This document shows, in pieces, positions 14,228-24,960 of a stretch of 36,830 nucleotides of DNA. The notes beneath the pieces are model-generated. The model did no database searches and was not told where the DNA came from. It saw only the letters and a list, made by a program, of their open reading frames with translations. A program made the position numbers and the translations under genes. Numbering within the stretch: the stretch's first letter is position 1; every line of letters begins with the position of its first letter. Source of the stretch: Spartobacteria bacterium (lineage in GTDB: Bacteria > Verrucomicrobiota > Verrucomicrobiia > Chthoniobacterales > UBA6821); contig CANKWU010000019.1 in assembly GCA_947487385.1 (NCBI GenBank), forward strand, positions 1-36,830, read 5' to 3'.

Positions 14228-15334
14228 CTAGTAAACCAGCTTCCGGTGAATCCAGATGCTTTGAAGCAGCCCCATACAAGCGATTGTGATGAGCATGAAG
14301 GAGCCGCCATAGCTCACCATGGGGAGAGGAAGTCCGGTGATCGGTGTGACGGCGACCGTCATGCCGATATTCATGAAAACGTGCGTAAAGAGAAGCATCA
14401 CGATTCCAACCGAGAGTAGTCGTCCCAACAAATCCTGGGCCTGGGATGCCACGTAGAGACCACTCAGGAGAAGGATTCCGAAAGTCGAGATGAGAAGAAT
14501 GGTTCCCATGAATCCATGCTGCTCCCCAAACACGGAGAAGATAAAGTCGGTATGGACGATGGTGCTCGGGAGATAACCGAGCTCATTGAGCGTGTTGTGA
14601 GCCCTGAATCCCTTACCCCAGAACCCCGCACTTCCAATGGCATTAAGAGATTGGTTGATTGTCCAACCGGCACCTTGAGGATCAAGAGAGGGATCGAGGA
14701 AGATCAGGATCCGGTCTTTCTGATAAGGCTTGAGGCCGAAGTTCACAACAAGTGGCATCAAGGCGACACCCATAAGAAGGAGCGTCACCAAATAGCGAAC
14801 CTGGACACCTGCGACAAACAGCAGAGCAAAGAGTACGGGCAACCAGACAAGAGTGCCGCCCAGATAGGGTTGGATCAGGATGAGCACGCACGGAACGACC
14901 GTAATCATGAGGCAAATGAGAATACGGAGCACAGGGTGCATCTCCGGGCTTTCGCTCAGGAAAAGGGAAAAGACAAGAACTCCTCCGAAAATAGCCATCT
15001 GAGAAGGCTGGAAGTTTCCAAAGCCAAGATTCAGCCAACTTCTGGCCCCAAAAACCTTCACTCCGATGAAAAAAACAAGGACAAGAAGAATAACGCTTAA
15101 TATGTAGATGGGAATCGCTCCCAGTCTGATCCATTGGTAATCATTGAAGGCGATTAAAAAAAAGACGGGGATGCAGATCAGCATCCACTTGATCTGGCTT
15201 ATCCAGAAGGGAGCGTCCCTCATCCATGTTGCGCTATAGATCGCATAGATGCCAAAGGAGCAAAGGGCCAGCATCACGATCAGCAGTGGCTTATTGAGGG
15301 CGCGAAACTTCCGCGCTAGCATCAGTGTGTTCAT
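14228..15334 (-). CDS. rodA: Rod-shape-determining peptidoglycan glycosyltransferase RodA (SEDS family)
   Basis: A 368-residue integral membrane protein from ATG 15334 (protein starting MNTLMLARKFRALNKPLL); the open frame upstream overlaps the ABC ATPase gene and is not hydrophobic. About ten transmembrane helices are visible. SEDS landmarks are GARSWLNLGFGNFQPSQ (the conserved Glu/Gln-Pro-S motif), INQSLNAIGSAGFWGKGF, LPSTIVHTDFIFSVFGEQHGF, and the C-terminal TGLPLPMVSYGGSFML. RodA polymerises glycan strands with PBP2 during elongation. The usual pbp2 neighbour is absent; here rodA is the last gene of the tlyA-nadK operon, 10 nt after the ABC ATPase. Confidence 0.92.
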   Translation of the reverse strand: MNTLMLARKFRALNKPLLIVMLALCSFGIYAIYSATWMRDAPFWISQIKWMLICIPVFFLIAFNDYQWIRLGAIPIYILSVILLVLVFFIGVKVFGARSWLNLGFGNFQPSQMAIFGGVLVFSLFLSESPEMHPVLRILICLMITVVPCVLILIQPYLGGTLVWLPVLFALLFVAGVQVRYLVTLLLMGVALMPLVVNFGLKPYQKDRILIFLDPSLDPQGAGWTINQSLNAIGSAGFWGKGFRAHNTLNELGYLPSTIVHTDFIFSVFGEQHGFMGTILLISTFGILLLSGLYVASQAQDLLGRLLSVGIVMLLFTHVFMNIGMTVAVTPITGLPLPMVSYGGSFMLITIACMGLLQSIWIHRKLVY

Positions 15335-15344
15335 GGAGTCGTTC

Positions 15345-16175
15345 TCAGATTCGCGGGACGGCGGCGAGCAATTCGCGGGTGTAGGGATCCTTGGGGTCTT
15401 CCAGAACATCCCTGGAGGATCCTGATTCGACGATCTTTCCACGGTGCAGGACGAGCACCGAGTCGCTGATGTGTTCCACAACCGCAAGATCATGGGCGAT
15501 AAAGAGCATGGCCAGACCGAGTTCCTCCTGGATGTCCTGCAGAAGGTTCACGATCTGGGCCTGAACGCTGACATCCAGTGCGCTGACCGGCTCGTCGCAG
15601 ATCAGGAACTCCGGTTCGACGGCAAGTGCGCGCGCGATTCCAATCCGTTGGCGTTGACCTCCGCTAAACTCATGGGGATATCTCGCTCCCATTTCCGGAG
15701 TAAGACCGACACGGCGTAACAGGGCGGCAACCCGATCGGCACGTTCTGCCTTACTCAGCTCTCTAAAATGAATTTCCAGGGCCTCGCCGATGATCCGGGC
15801 CACGGTCATTCTGGGGTTCAGTGATCCGAAAGGATCCTGAAAGATATACTGAATTCTACGACGCAAGGGACGGAACTCCCGTTCAGTCATGGGCAAAATG
15901 TCATCTCCCTTCCAGAGCACCTCGCCCGAGGTGGCTTCAATGAGCTTCACCAAGGCTCTGCCGATCGTGGTTTTGCCACTTCCACTTTCTCCAAGAAGAC
16001 CGATCGTCTTGCCTGGCGGTATGGAAAAGCTAATGCCATCCACCGCCTTAAAGACATTGGTTTGGCGTTGGAGAATCCCTGATCGAATCGGAAAATGAAC
16101 CTTGAGATTGCGCACCTCCAATAAAGGGGAAAGGACCTCGTTCTGAACCTGTTGATCAGGGGTCATGCGCGGCAT
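15345..16175 (-). CDS. Oligopeptide/dipeptide ABC transporter ATP-binding protein (OppF/DppF-like)
   Basis: A 276-residue ABC ATPase. It has Walker A GLLGESGSGKTT, Q-loop QYIFQDPFGSLNPRMTV, signature FSGGQRQRIGIARAL, Walker B FLICDEPVSALD and the His switch FIAHDLAVVEHI. The FQDPFGSLNPRMTV and DPYTRELLAAVP segments are typical of the OppF/DppF/GsiA group energising peptide uptake. No OppD, permease or binding protein is adjacent, so it is an orphan subunit in a cell-envelope/NAD operon; partners must be elsewhere, or it was recruited by gene shuffling. Its start overlaps the end of the ptsN-like gene by 13 nt. Confidence 0.9.
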   Translation of the reverse strand: MPRMTPDQQVQNEVLSPLLEVRNLKVHFPIRSGILQRQTNVFKAVDGISFSIPPGKTIGLLGESGSGKTTIGRALVKLIEATSGEVLWKGDDILPMTEREFRPLRRRIQYIFQDPFGSLNPRMTVARIIGEALEIHFRELSKAERADRVAALLRRVGLTPEMGARYPHEFSGGQRQRIGIARALAVEPEFLICDEPVSALDVSVQAQIVNLLQDIQEELGLAMLFIAHDLAVVEHISDSVLVLHRGKIVESGSSRDVLEDPKDPYTRELLAAVPRI

Positions 16176-16624
16176 CCTTTCTCCAAGAAGGCCAAGAACT
16201 CGGCTTTATTTTCGAAAGCAAGTAGTGCATCGATGGTTCTTGGATTGTCACACACCCGTGAAATTGCCCCTAGGATTCTGAGGTATTCATTGTTCATGGC
16301 CTCTGGAATCGCCGCCACGAAGATGATGTTAATCCTTTCCTCACGCCCCGGAATGATGATCCCTGAGGCGCTCAGTCCGGCGGCCAGCACAAGCTCTGAA
16401 ACACTTTCTGTCCTGCAATGGTGGAGAAACATAGCACCCGGAACTTCACGAAAGGTTTCATTAAGTGAATTGGCGAGGAGAGCTGATCTCATCTCTTCCC
16501 AGTTCCGGATCCGGACATCCGATCTGAGTGGTGAGAGGATTTCCTCCAGCGCATCGTGATGATCAGTGGCCTTCAACTGAAGCCTGATATCCTTGCTTAG
16601 GAGCGAATAGCAAAGGGTATTCAT
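16163..16624 (-). CDS. PTS EIIA-type (PtsN-like) regulatory protein
   Basis: A 153-residue protein of the fructose/nitrogen EIIA family (PTS EIIA type 2). The phosphorylatable His is expected in AMFLHHCRTESVSELVLAAGLS, at the position of the PtsN 'PHG/PHA' motif, where there are two adjacent His residues and no Gly or Ala. The C-terminal NIIFVAAIPEAMNNEYLRILGAISRV matches the family's hydrophobic core. No EIIB/EIIC is nearby, which fits a regulatory rather than a transport role. It starts 19 nt after nadK ends and overlaps the ABC ATPase gene. Confidence 0.78.
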   Translation of the reverse strand: MNTLCYSLLSKDIRLQLKATDHHDALEEILSPLRSDVRIRNWEEMRSALLANSLNETFREVPGAMFLHHCRTESVSELVLAAGLSASGIIIPGREERINIIFVAAIPEAMNNEYLRILGAISRVCDNPRTIDALLAFENKAEFLAFLEKGCRA

Positions 16625-16643
16625 GAGATCGGGTCAGGCTCTG

Positions 16644-17510
16644 CTAAATATTGCTCCCACTCCATTTGAGCTTCTGGCGCAGGATTTCCGGAAAGTTACT
16701 ATCGGGCATCATGGCGAGCGGAAGTGTCAGTGGAGAAAGCTGTAGGATAACTTGTTCGGAAGGTTTGAGTGCATTGGGGGGACGTCCGTCAATCGTGACA
16801 AAGACTTCCTGATTGCCAGAGCACCGAATAACCACCCTGCTCTTGTCAGAAATCACCAGCGAGCGGTTGCTCAGAACGTGAGGGCAGATTGGCGTGATAA
16901 CAAGCGCTCCGCTCTCGGGCATGAGGATGGGTCCGCCCGCAGCCAGGGAGTAGGCGGTTGATCCCGTTGGAGTAGCCACAATGAGTCCGTCGGCATGGTA
17001 CTCGGTAAGTGGTGCGCCATCGACGGATGCCTCCAGTTTGACGAGTTGAGAACGCTCTCCGCGACTGATGGTGACATCGTTCAATGCCCGCTCCTGGGGA
17101 ACGGTGCCGTTGGGTCCTTCGATAGCGACATCCAGAAGACTTCTCGGGCTAAGCACGTAATCACCGGCTAGGACGCAGTCAATAGCCTTGAGGTATTCGG
17201 CGGAACCGAGACAGGTCAGGAAGCCCAGTGAGCCGATATTGATTCCAAAAATTGGACAAATATGTCCCCCGGAGCGGTGAAGCGCGCGAAGGATGCTTCC
17301 ATCGCCTCCCATAACCAGCAGAAGGTCGCATCGTTCAGACAGAAGAGCTTCATCCAAGTCTGACTCCTTTCCAATAAGTCCCGCTGTGGCTTTTTCCAAG
17401 AGATAAGGGGCGTTTCGCCGCTCCAGTTCAGTCGTAACGGACTGCACAAGGTTCGCGGAGCCATCCTTTCCAACGTGGGCGATCAGTCCAACAATCATGG
17501 GATTGGTCAT
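16644..17510 (-). CDS. nadK: NAD kinase
   Basis: A 288-residue enzyme that phosphorylates NAD to NADP. The catalytic GGDGS loop is at residues 68-72 (LLVMGGDGSILRALH), followed by NIGSLGFLT, then NDVTISRG and TPTGSTAYSLAAGGP with the conserved NAD-binding residues. The length is normal for bacterial NAD kinases. Its ATG overlaps the tlyA stop as ATGA (17507-17510), which implies translational coupling; the tlyA-nadK pairing is common in bacteria. Confidence 0.96.
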   Translation of the reverse strand: MTNPMIVGLIAHVGKDGSANLVQSVTTELERRNAPYLLEKATAGLIGKESDLDEALLSERCDLLLVMGGDGSILRALHRSGGHICPIFGINIGSLGFLTCLGSAEYLKAIDCVLAGDYVLSPRSLLDVAIEGPNGTVPQERALNDVTISRGERSQLVKLEASVDGAPLTEYHADGLIVATPTGSTAYSLAAGGPILMPESGALVITPICPHVLSNRSLVISDKSRVVIRCSGNQEVFVTIDGRPPNALKPSEQVILQLSPLTLPLAMMPDSNFPEILRQKLKWSGSNI

Positions 17511-18310
17511 GGAGTGGGTGATGGTGTCAGGTCGTTGATCCGGATGGGAACTGGCACCGTGGAATCTCCCCTGCGGAGCAGTGCCAAAAACTCGATGTTG
17601 CCCGAGGTGCCGGGTAGCGGCGACTCGATGACCCGATCGAAGCGGTGGCCTGCTGTGATCACCCAGCTTCTAATCGATTCCACGGCTCTCAGACGTGCTG
17701 CCGTGTCGCGCACAATGCCTCCCTTACCGATATCGGCACGGGCAAGTTCGAACTGTGGCTTGATGAGAACGATCATAAGACCCTCTGGGTTTAGCAACTG
17801 AAACGCCGCGGGGAGGATCTTAGTCAATGAAATAAAACTGAGATCTCCCACGATCAGGTCAAAGCATCGGTCGAAATCCGAAGCCGTGAGGTAGCGCGCA
17901 TTGATTCCCTCGCGGACTTCCACCCGAGGATCCTGTCGCAGTGACCATGCGAGCTGCCCTCTGCCGACATCGACCGCCGTGACATGGGCAGCCCAGTGTT
18001 GGAGAAGGCAATCAGTGAATCCTCCTGTCGAGGAGCCAAGATCAAGGCAGGATAAGCCTGTCGGATCGATCCCGAACTCTGTGAGGGCTCCCTCGAGTTT
18101 ATGCCCCCCCCGTCCCACATAGCGGTCTCGACCAGTGATGAGGATCTCGCTTGCGGTGTTCACTTTTGCACCCGGTTTGTCGGCGATCTGTCCCCCCACA
18201 GTAATCTGTCCTGCCAGGATGGCCCGTTGAGCTTTCTCCCTGGAATCGAAATGGCCTGTCTCAGTCAGATGCTGATCGAGGCGAACGCGGGTAGGGGATG
18301 CGCTTTTCAC
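17507..18310 (-). CDS. tlyA: TlyA-family rRNA 2'-O-methyltransferase / hemolysin A
   Basis: A protein of 267 residues starting at GTG 18310, which overlaps the upstream HAD stop as GTGA; the frame is open further upstream but lies inside the HAD gene and has no family character. An N-terminal S4 RNA-binding domain (RVRLDQHLTETG onward to about residue 70) is followed by a FtsJ-type methyltransferase with SAM-binding LDLGSSTGGFTDCLL and motifs CFDLIVGDLSFISL and VLIKPQFE. TlyA methylates 16S and/or 23S rRNA at ribose 2'-OH. Its neighbours (nadK downstream) support the call. Confidence 0.93.
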   Translation of the reverse strand: MKSASPTRVRLDQHLTETGHFDSREKAQRAILAGQITVGGQIADKPGAKVNTASEILITGRDRYVGRGGHKLEGALTEFGIDPTGLSCLDLGSSTGGFTDCLLQHWAAHVTAVDVGRGQLAWSLRQDPRVEVREGINARYLTASDFDRCFDLIVGDLSFISLTKILPAAFQLLNPEGLMIVLIKPQFELARADIGKGGIVRDTAARLRAVESIRSWVITAGHRFDRVIESPLPGTSGNIEFLALLRRGDSTVPVPIRINDLTPSPTP

Positions 18311-19035
18311 TGGCCGATGCTGGGTGATGTCATCCCAAGAAGCTCGGATGGCAATTTGAGGAGGTGGTCGGGATTCAGTGCTGCTAGCGCGGATTCGGAA
18401 TTGTATCCCCAAGTCACAGCTGCCATGCGAAGACCGCTCTCTTTAGCCGCTTCGATGTCCCTGGTTTCGTCGCCGACATAAAGTATTTCTGCCGGGGTGA
18501 CTGATTCGGCACGGCTGACCCGCTTCATTTCCCGTGCTTTTCCGAATAACTTGGAGGAGGTTCGCACGAAATAAAAGTAGGGAAGATTGTGGCGTTTCAA
18601 GAATGCGTTCACGTTTGCTTCCGAATTCGAAGTAAGGATGCCAATCCGATGACCCCGCCCATGCAGTGTCGCAAGAACTTCGGGAATCCCCTCGATTGGA
18701 TTCACCATTTCCATTCTTTCATGAAGAAGTTCCAGGCCCCTGCGGGCGATTGAGGGAACCCGCCATGTGCTGATACCCAAATGACGGATAAATTCCTTTG
18801 TCCCCATGTCCCTGGCATTCTCAAGATGGTCTAGCGGGAGCGCCCGAAATCCGAACTCCTTAGACATGTCGTTCAGGATACCATGGGCAATCTTTCTGGT
18901 GTCGGCAATCGTGCCGTCGAAATCAAAAAGCAGGACCTTCGTCTCGACCCTTGTGTCGTGATTCTTGGCGAGCAAGGGAGGAGTATCTCCGATGGGCTTG
19001 GACTCTCCCTGATCAATGTTCGAAGAGTCGATCAT
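18307..19035 (-). CDS. HAD-superfamily phosphatase (phosphoglycolate phosphatase-like)
   Basis: A 242-residue HAD protein with motif I FDFDGTIADTRK (about residues 37-48), the Thr/Ser motif II in IGILTSNSEAN, and motif IV ILYVGDETRDIEAAKESG. An all-helical cap lies between motifs I and II, as in Gph/PgmB-type enzymes. The first 30 residues (MIDSSNIDQGESKPIG and following) are not part of the fold and could be an extension or a start set too early. It is transcribed directly before tlyA with a GTGA overlap, so translation is coupled. The substrate is unknown. Confidence 0.85.
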   Translation of the reverse strand: MIDSSNIDQGESKPIGDTPPLLAKNHDTRVETKVLLFDFDGTIADTRKIAHGILNDMSKEFGFRALPLDHLENARDMGTKEFIRHLGISTWRVPSIARRGLELLHERMEMVNPIEGIPEVLATLHGRGHRIGILTSNSEANVNAFLKRHNLPYFYFVRTSSKLFGKAREMKRVSRAESVTPAEILYVGDETRDIEAAKESGLRMAAVTWGYNSESALAALNPDHLLKLPSELLGMTSPSIGQ

Positions 19036-19062
19036 CAGTCTCGGAGTTACAATGGGGCTGCT

Positions 19063-20115
19063 CTAGGCGATCAAGGAGGCAAGTTCAGCGGGAAGTTGCA
19101 TCTCACCCTTGAATTTGTGCTCTTCGGGTTCCAGTCCGAAATGAGAGGCCACCAGTTCGCTGATGCGGCTCAACTCGTCTTCATTGAGAGGGGGTGTCTC
19201 CGGGGTGGCGGCAAATTCTGAAATCTGTTCGGCGTTGTAGATATTGGGGAGCACTGAGAGTGTGCGTGGATCTTGCAACAACCATTGCATGGCAGCTTGT
19301 CCCATCGTCCGGTCAGGACGTTCCAGAAAGCGGAGTTGCTCGATCTTTTTGACACCATTGATGAGCCAGCTCTTTGGCCGGTGATTGCGGTGATCGTTTG
19401 GTGGGAAGACCGTATCAGCCGTGTATTTGCCCTCGAGCATTCCAGAGGAGTGAGGGACTCGGATGAGGAACTTGGTTGGGGCATGGGTCGCCTCGGCGAC
19501 CTTATGGAGATCGGATCCGGGATGCTGTTCCAGAAGGTTGTAGATATGCTGCACAACATCTGGTTTCCGGCGGGCAATGGCGGCTGCTCCCTCACCGATC
19601 CAGCCGATTGCAGGGCCAAGGGCGATTCCGCCGTAACGGAACTTTCCCTCACTCCGGAGATCCTCCATGACCTCCCACAAGGCATCATCGTTGACCTGGG
19701 CCTCACGGATATTGTGGAGTTGGAGGATATCGATGTGGTCGGTGCCCAACCGCTTCAGGGCAGACTCAACTGCCCCCCTTATCGCAGAGGGGCTGAAGTT
19801 TTGGGGAATTTCTTTCTGGCCGCGCCGTCCGTCGCCATGGTTCACGAAATCGTAGCCGACCTTGGTGGCGATCACGATCCGAGCGCGCTCCCCTGCGGGG
19901 AAGGCCTTTGCAAGGAGTTCCTCGCTCCGTCCGTTGCCATAAGTGTCGGCTGCGTCGAAGAGCGTGATGCCGAGGTCGGCGGCCTGCCGCATAAGGAGAA
20001 CCGCCTCCTCGTCGTTAAAGTTGCCCCACCATCCCGTGGAGACAGTCCAGAGACCGAAGCCGATTTCGCTGATCTTAAGATCTGAGTCCTTATTGAATGT
20101 GCGATACTTCATCAT
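19063..20115 (-). CDS. Aldo/keto reductase
   Basis: A 350-residue TIM-barrel NADPH-dependent oxidoreductase. The catalytic tetrad is visible: Asp and Tyr in LFDAADTYGNGRSEELL, Lys in VIATKVGYD, and His in DILQLHN. The cofactor loop is around PNIYNAEQISEFAA near the C-terminus. Start choice is between two adjacent ATGs (20115 or 20112). It lies 27 nt upstream of the HAD gene on the same strand and so is probably the first gene of the seven-gene operon ending in rodA. It is divergent from glycogen phosphorylase; the 156-nt gap should hold both promoters. Its substrate cannot be predicted. Confidence 0.9.
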   Translation of the reverse strand: MMKYRTFNKDSDLKISEIGFGLWTVSTGWWGNFNDEEAVLLMRQAADLGITLFDAADTYGNGRSEELLAKAFPAGERARIVIATKVGYDFVNHGDGRRGQKEIPQNFSPSAIRGAVESALKRLGTDHIDILQLHNIREAQVNDDALWEVMEDLRSEGKFRYGGIALGPAIGWIGEGAAAIARRKPDVVQHIYNLLEQHPGSDLHKVAEATHAPTKFLIRVPHSSGMLEGKYTADTVFPPNDHRNHRPKSWLINGVKKIEQLRFLERPDRTMGQAAMQWLLQDPRTLSVLPNIYNAEQISEFAATPETPPLNEDELSRISELVASHFGLEPEEHKFKGEMQLPAELASLIA

Positions 20116-20271
20116 GTTTCTACATTACCATCTCGATGGTTGATAATCCAAGCTCCGTGACTTGGAATGGCTTTTGCTTCTAAAAACTTCAACCAATCAT
20201 TTTTTTTAAATTGTCAAAACAACGCATCGAGACGAAACCCTCAAGCTGACCAAGAGTCCGTTTTACCCACC

Positions 20272-22737
<2,466 letters not shown>

Positions 22738-22766
22738 TTCTTCAAGCAAGGCTCTCTTTCTTCCGG

Positions 22767-24017
22767 ATGATTATCGTCGTAGGTGCCGGTCTTGCCGGAT
22801 TGGCCTCTGCAACGCGCTTGCAGGAGGCTGGGGTTGATTGGCTCCTGCTGGAGGCTGCGGATCAGCCTGGTGGCAGAGTTGTCACGGAGATCACTCCGGA
22901 GGGATATCGTCTCGACAGGGGATTCCAAGTATTGCTCGATTCCTATCCTACGGCACGGAGATTACTCGACTTCAAGGCACTCCAACCCCGTTATTTTGAG
23001 AGTGGTGCCCTGATGGTTGGCGAGGATGGCTGGGAGAGGATGCTCAATCCGCTTCATCATCCAGCCTGGCTGCTAGCTGCCCTTCTGATTCGATCGTTTT
23101 CTCTCCGTGAAAAGATCCTGCTCGGCCTGCTTACCTCCCTTCAGTGCCTTCGTTCCGATGACGCGCTGCTTGGTCAAGAATCAGGAATTTCTGCATTACA
23201 GGAAATTTCCCGATTCGGTCTGGAGGGTGATGTTCTGGAGAAGTTCCTCAGGCCCTTCTTTGCCGGTGTCTTTCTGGATAACGATCTTGGAACCGATGCC
23301 TCCATCTTCCGCTACGACTTGAAGAAGTTCGCTCTCGGAAAGGCTCTGCTACCAGCCAACGGCATGGGGGAGATCCCCCGGCAACTCGCTTCACGCCTCC
23401 CTTCTTCCCGTCAACGCTACGGTGCTCGTGTTCAGAAGATCCTGCGCAAGAATGGTACGAGCCACTGCATCACCGGGTTGGAACTTTCCAATGGCGAGAA
23501 GATTGAGGCTGATCAGGTGATTCTTGCCACTGATGACTCAACATCTTGCCGATTGCTTGGCTTGCAGGAACGACGCACCTGGTCTGAGGTCTCCACCTTT
23601 TATTTCACAGGCGATCTCCCTCTCTATGAAGGAGGGCTTTTGGTCTTGCCTGAGGGTAAAAAGGCTCTCGTCAGGCATTTCACGGATTTGACAAATACGG
23701 CACCCGAGTATGCCCCGGTGGGGAAAAGGCTTCTCTCCGCGACCGTTCTCAACCCGCCGGCAGGCCATCTCCCCCAACTGGTTCAAGATGAGATCACTAG
23801 TTTCCTTCCTGATTTTGCAGCATGGAAGTTTCTTCGCGAGGTGAGGATCATGAGGGCGCTTCCTTCCCAAATCCCGGGATTTCATCGATTCCAACCCGAG
23901 CGTCGCCCCGCCTCCAATCTCTGGCTTGCCGGGGATCAGGTGGCCCATGCCAGCATCGACTCGGCGCTTGCGAGCGGACTCCGAGCCGCCGATGAAGTTC
24001 TGAACTGCATCCTGTAG
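22767..24017 (+). CDS. FAD-dependent amine oxidase/desaturase-like oxidoreductase
   Basis: A 416-residue flavoprotein. The N-terminal dinucleotide fold MIIVVGAGLAGLASATRL with the acidic end of beta-2 (LLLEAADQPGGRVVTE) is classical for monoamine oxidase, protoporphyrinogen oxidase and carotenoid-desaturase relatives. The C-terminal FAD contact appears as LWLAGDQVAHASIDSALASGLRAAD. No membrane segment is clear. It opens a tight six-gene set ending with a ketoacyl synthase, so a role in making or modifying a lipid or polyketide-like product is plausible, but substrate prediction is not possible from sequence. Confidence 0.85.
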   Translation: MIIVVGAGLAGLASATRLQEAGVDWLLLEAADQPGGRVVTEITPEGYRLDRGFQVLLDSYPTARRLLDFKALQPRYFESGALMVGEDGWERMLNPLHHPAWLLAALLIRSFSLREKILLGLLTSLQCLRSDDALLGQESGISALQEISRFGLEGDVLEKFLRPFFAGVFLDNDLGTDASIFRYDLKKFALGKALLPANGMGEIPRQLASRLPSSRQRYGARVQKILRKNGTSHCITGLELSNGEKIEADQVILATDDSTSCRLLGLQERRTWSEVSTFYFTGDLPLYEGGLLVLPEGKKALVRHFTDLTNTAPEYAPVGKRLLSATVLNPPAGHLPQLVQDEITSFLPDFAAWKFLREVRIMRALPSQIPGFHRFQPERRPASNLWLAGDQVAHASIDSALASGLRAADEVLNCIL

Positions 24018-24039
24018 CGGTTGAGGTACCATTGGCGGC

Positions 24040-24960
24040 ATGCTTGCCTTTTCAACCAACTGGAACGCCGGTCGTCATCATGATGGTGAATCCATCGTGA
24101 GGGAGATTCTGGAACTTGGCTTCCACGAGATCGAATTGGGTCACGGCCTTTCGGTTTCTCAATTGCATGGAATCCGTGGTGCTTTTGCCAAGGGGGGATT
24201 CAAGGTTTTTAGTGTGCATAATTTCTGTCCGATGCCGATCGAGGTTTTCACGGATAACCCGGATTGCTATGAGTTTTCCTCCCATCGACCGGAGGAGAGA
24301 GAGCGCGCCGTCAGGCTGACGCGACAGACGATGGAGACGGCGGTGGATTTCGGAGCGCGGTTTGTGGTGCTGCATCTAGGGCGCATCATGCCCCTGCGCG
24401 GAATGACCGATTCGCTTCTGGATAAGTTGAGACTCAAGGGAGTAGCGGATCGTGACTATAGCCGCTTCAAGCTGGATGTCGTACGGAAAAGGGAAAGGCA
24501 GGGCCCCGCTTATCTGAATCGGGTGACTCGCTTGCTCGAGCCGCTTGTGGATCAGGCCTCTACAATGGGACTTACCCTGGTCGTCGAGAACAGGAGTGAC
24601 TTCGAGGCTATCCCGACAGAGAGGGAATTGCTGGCCCTACTCCGTCGCTTTGACACTCCCCATCTCCGCTACTGGCATGACTTCGGTCATGCCCAGATGA
24701 GGGAGAGCCTTGGACTTCTCGATCACGCCCAGTGGCTTGGGGAGATCGCCCCGTTTGCAGTGGGAGCGCATCTCCAGGATGCCCGGTGGCCTGATGAGGA
24801 TCACCTTATTCCTTTCGAGGGAGAGATTCCCTTCGACCAGCTTGTTCCACTTCTGCCATCATCACTTCCTTACATCCTAGAACTCTCCTCCAAGGCGACC
24901 CCCTCAGCTATTCAGACTGCTGTCGCACGGTGGAAAACTTTTTTCCCTAATGAAAATTAA
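24040..24960 (+). CDS. Sugar phosphate isomerase/epimerase-like TIM-barrel protein
   Basis: A 306-residue protein of the xylose-isomerase-like TIM-barrel superfamily. Likely metal and active-site residues lie at strand ends: Glu in FHEIELGHGLS, His in VHNFCPMP, His in VVLHLGRIMP, Glu in TLVVENRSDF, His/Asp in RYWHDFGHAQM, His in GAHLQD and the final Glu in YILELSS. These proteins isomerise or epimerise sugars or cleave related substrates. It sits 22 nt after the FAD oxidoreductase and overlaps the next gene by 11 nt, so the three are co-transcribed. Confidence 0.85.
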   Translation: MLAFSTNWNAGRHHDGESIVREILELGFHEIELGHGLSVSQLHGIRGAFAKGGFKVFSVHNFCPMPIEVFTDNPDCYEFSSHRPEERERAVRLTRQTMETAVDFGARFVVLHLGRIMPLRGMTDSLLDKLRLKGVADRDYSRFKLDVVRKRERQGPAYLNRVTRLLEPLVDQASTMGLTLVVENRSDFEAIPTERELLALLRRFDTPHLRYWHDFGHAQMRESLGLLDHAQWLGEIAPFAVGAHLQDARWPDEDHLIPFEGEIPFDQLVPLLPSSLPYILELSSKATPSAIQTAVARWKTFFPNEN

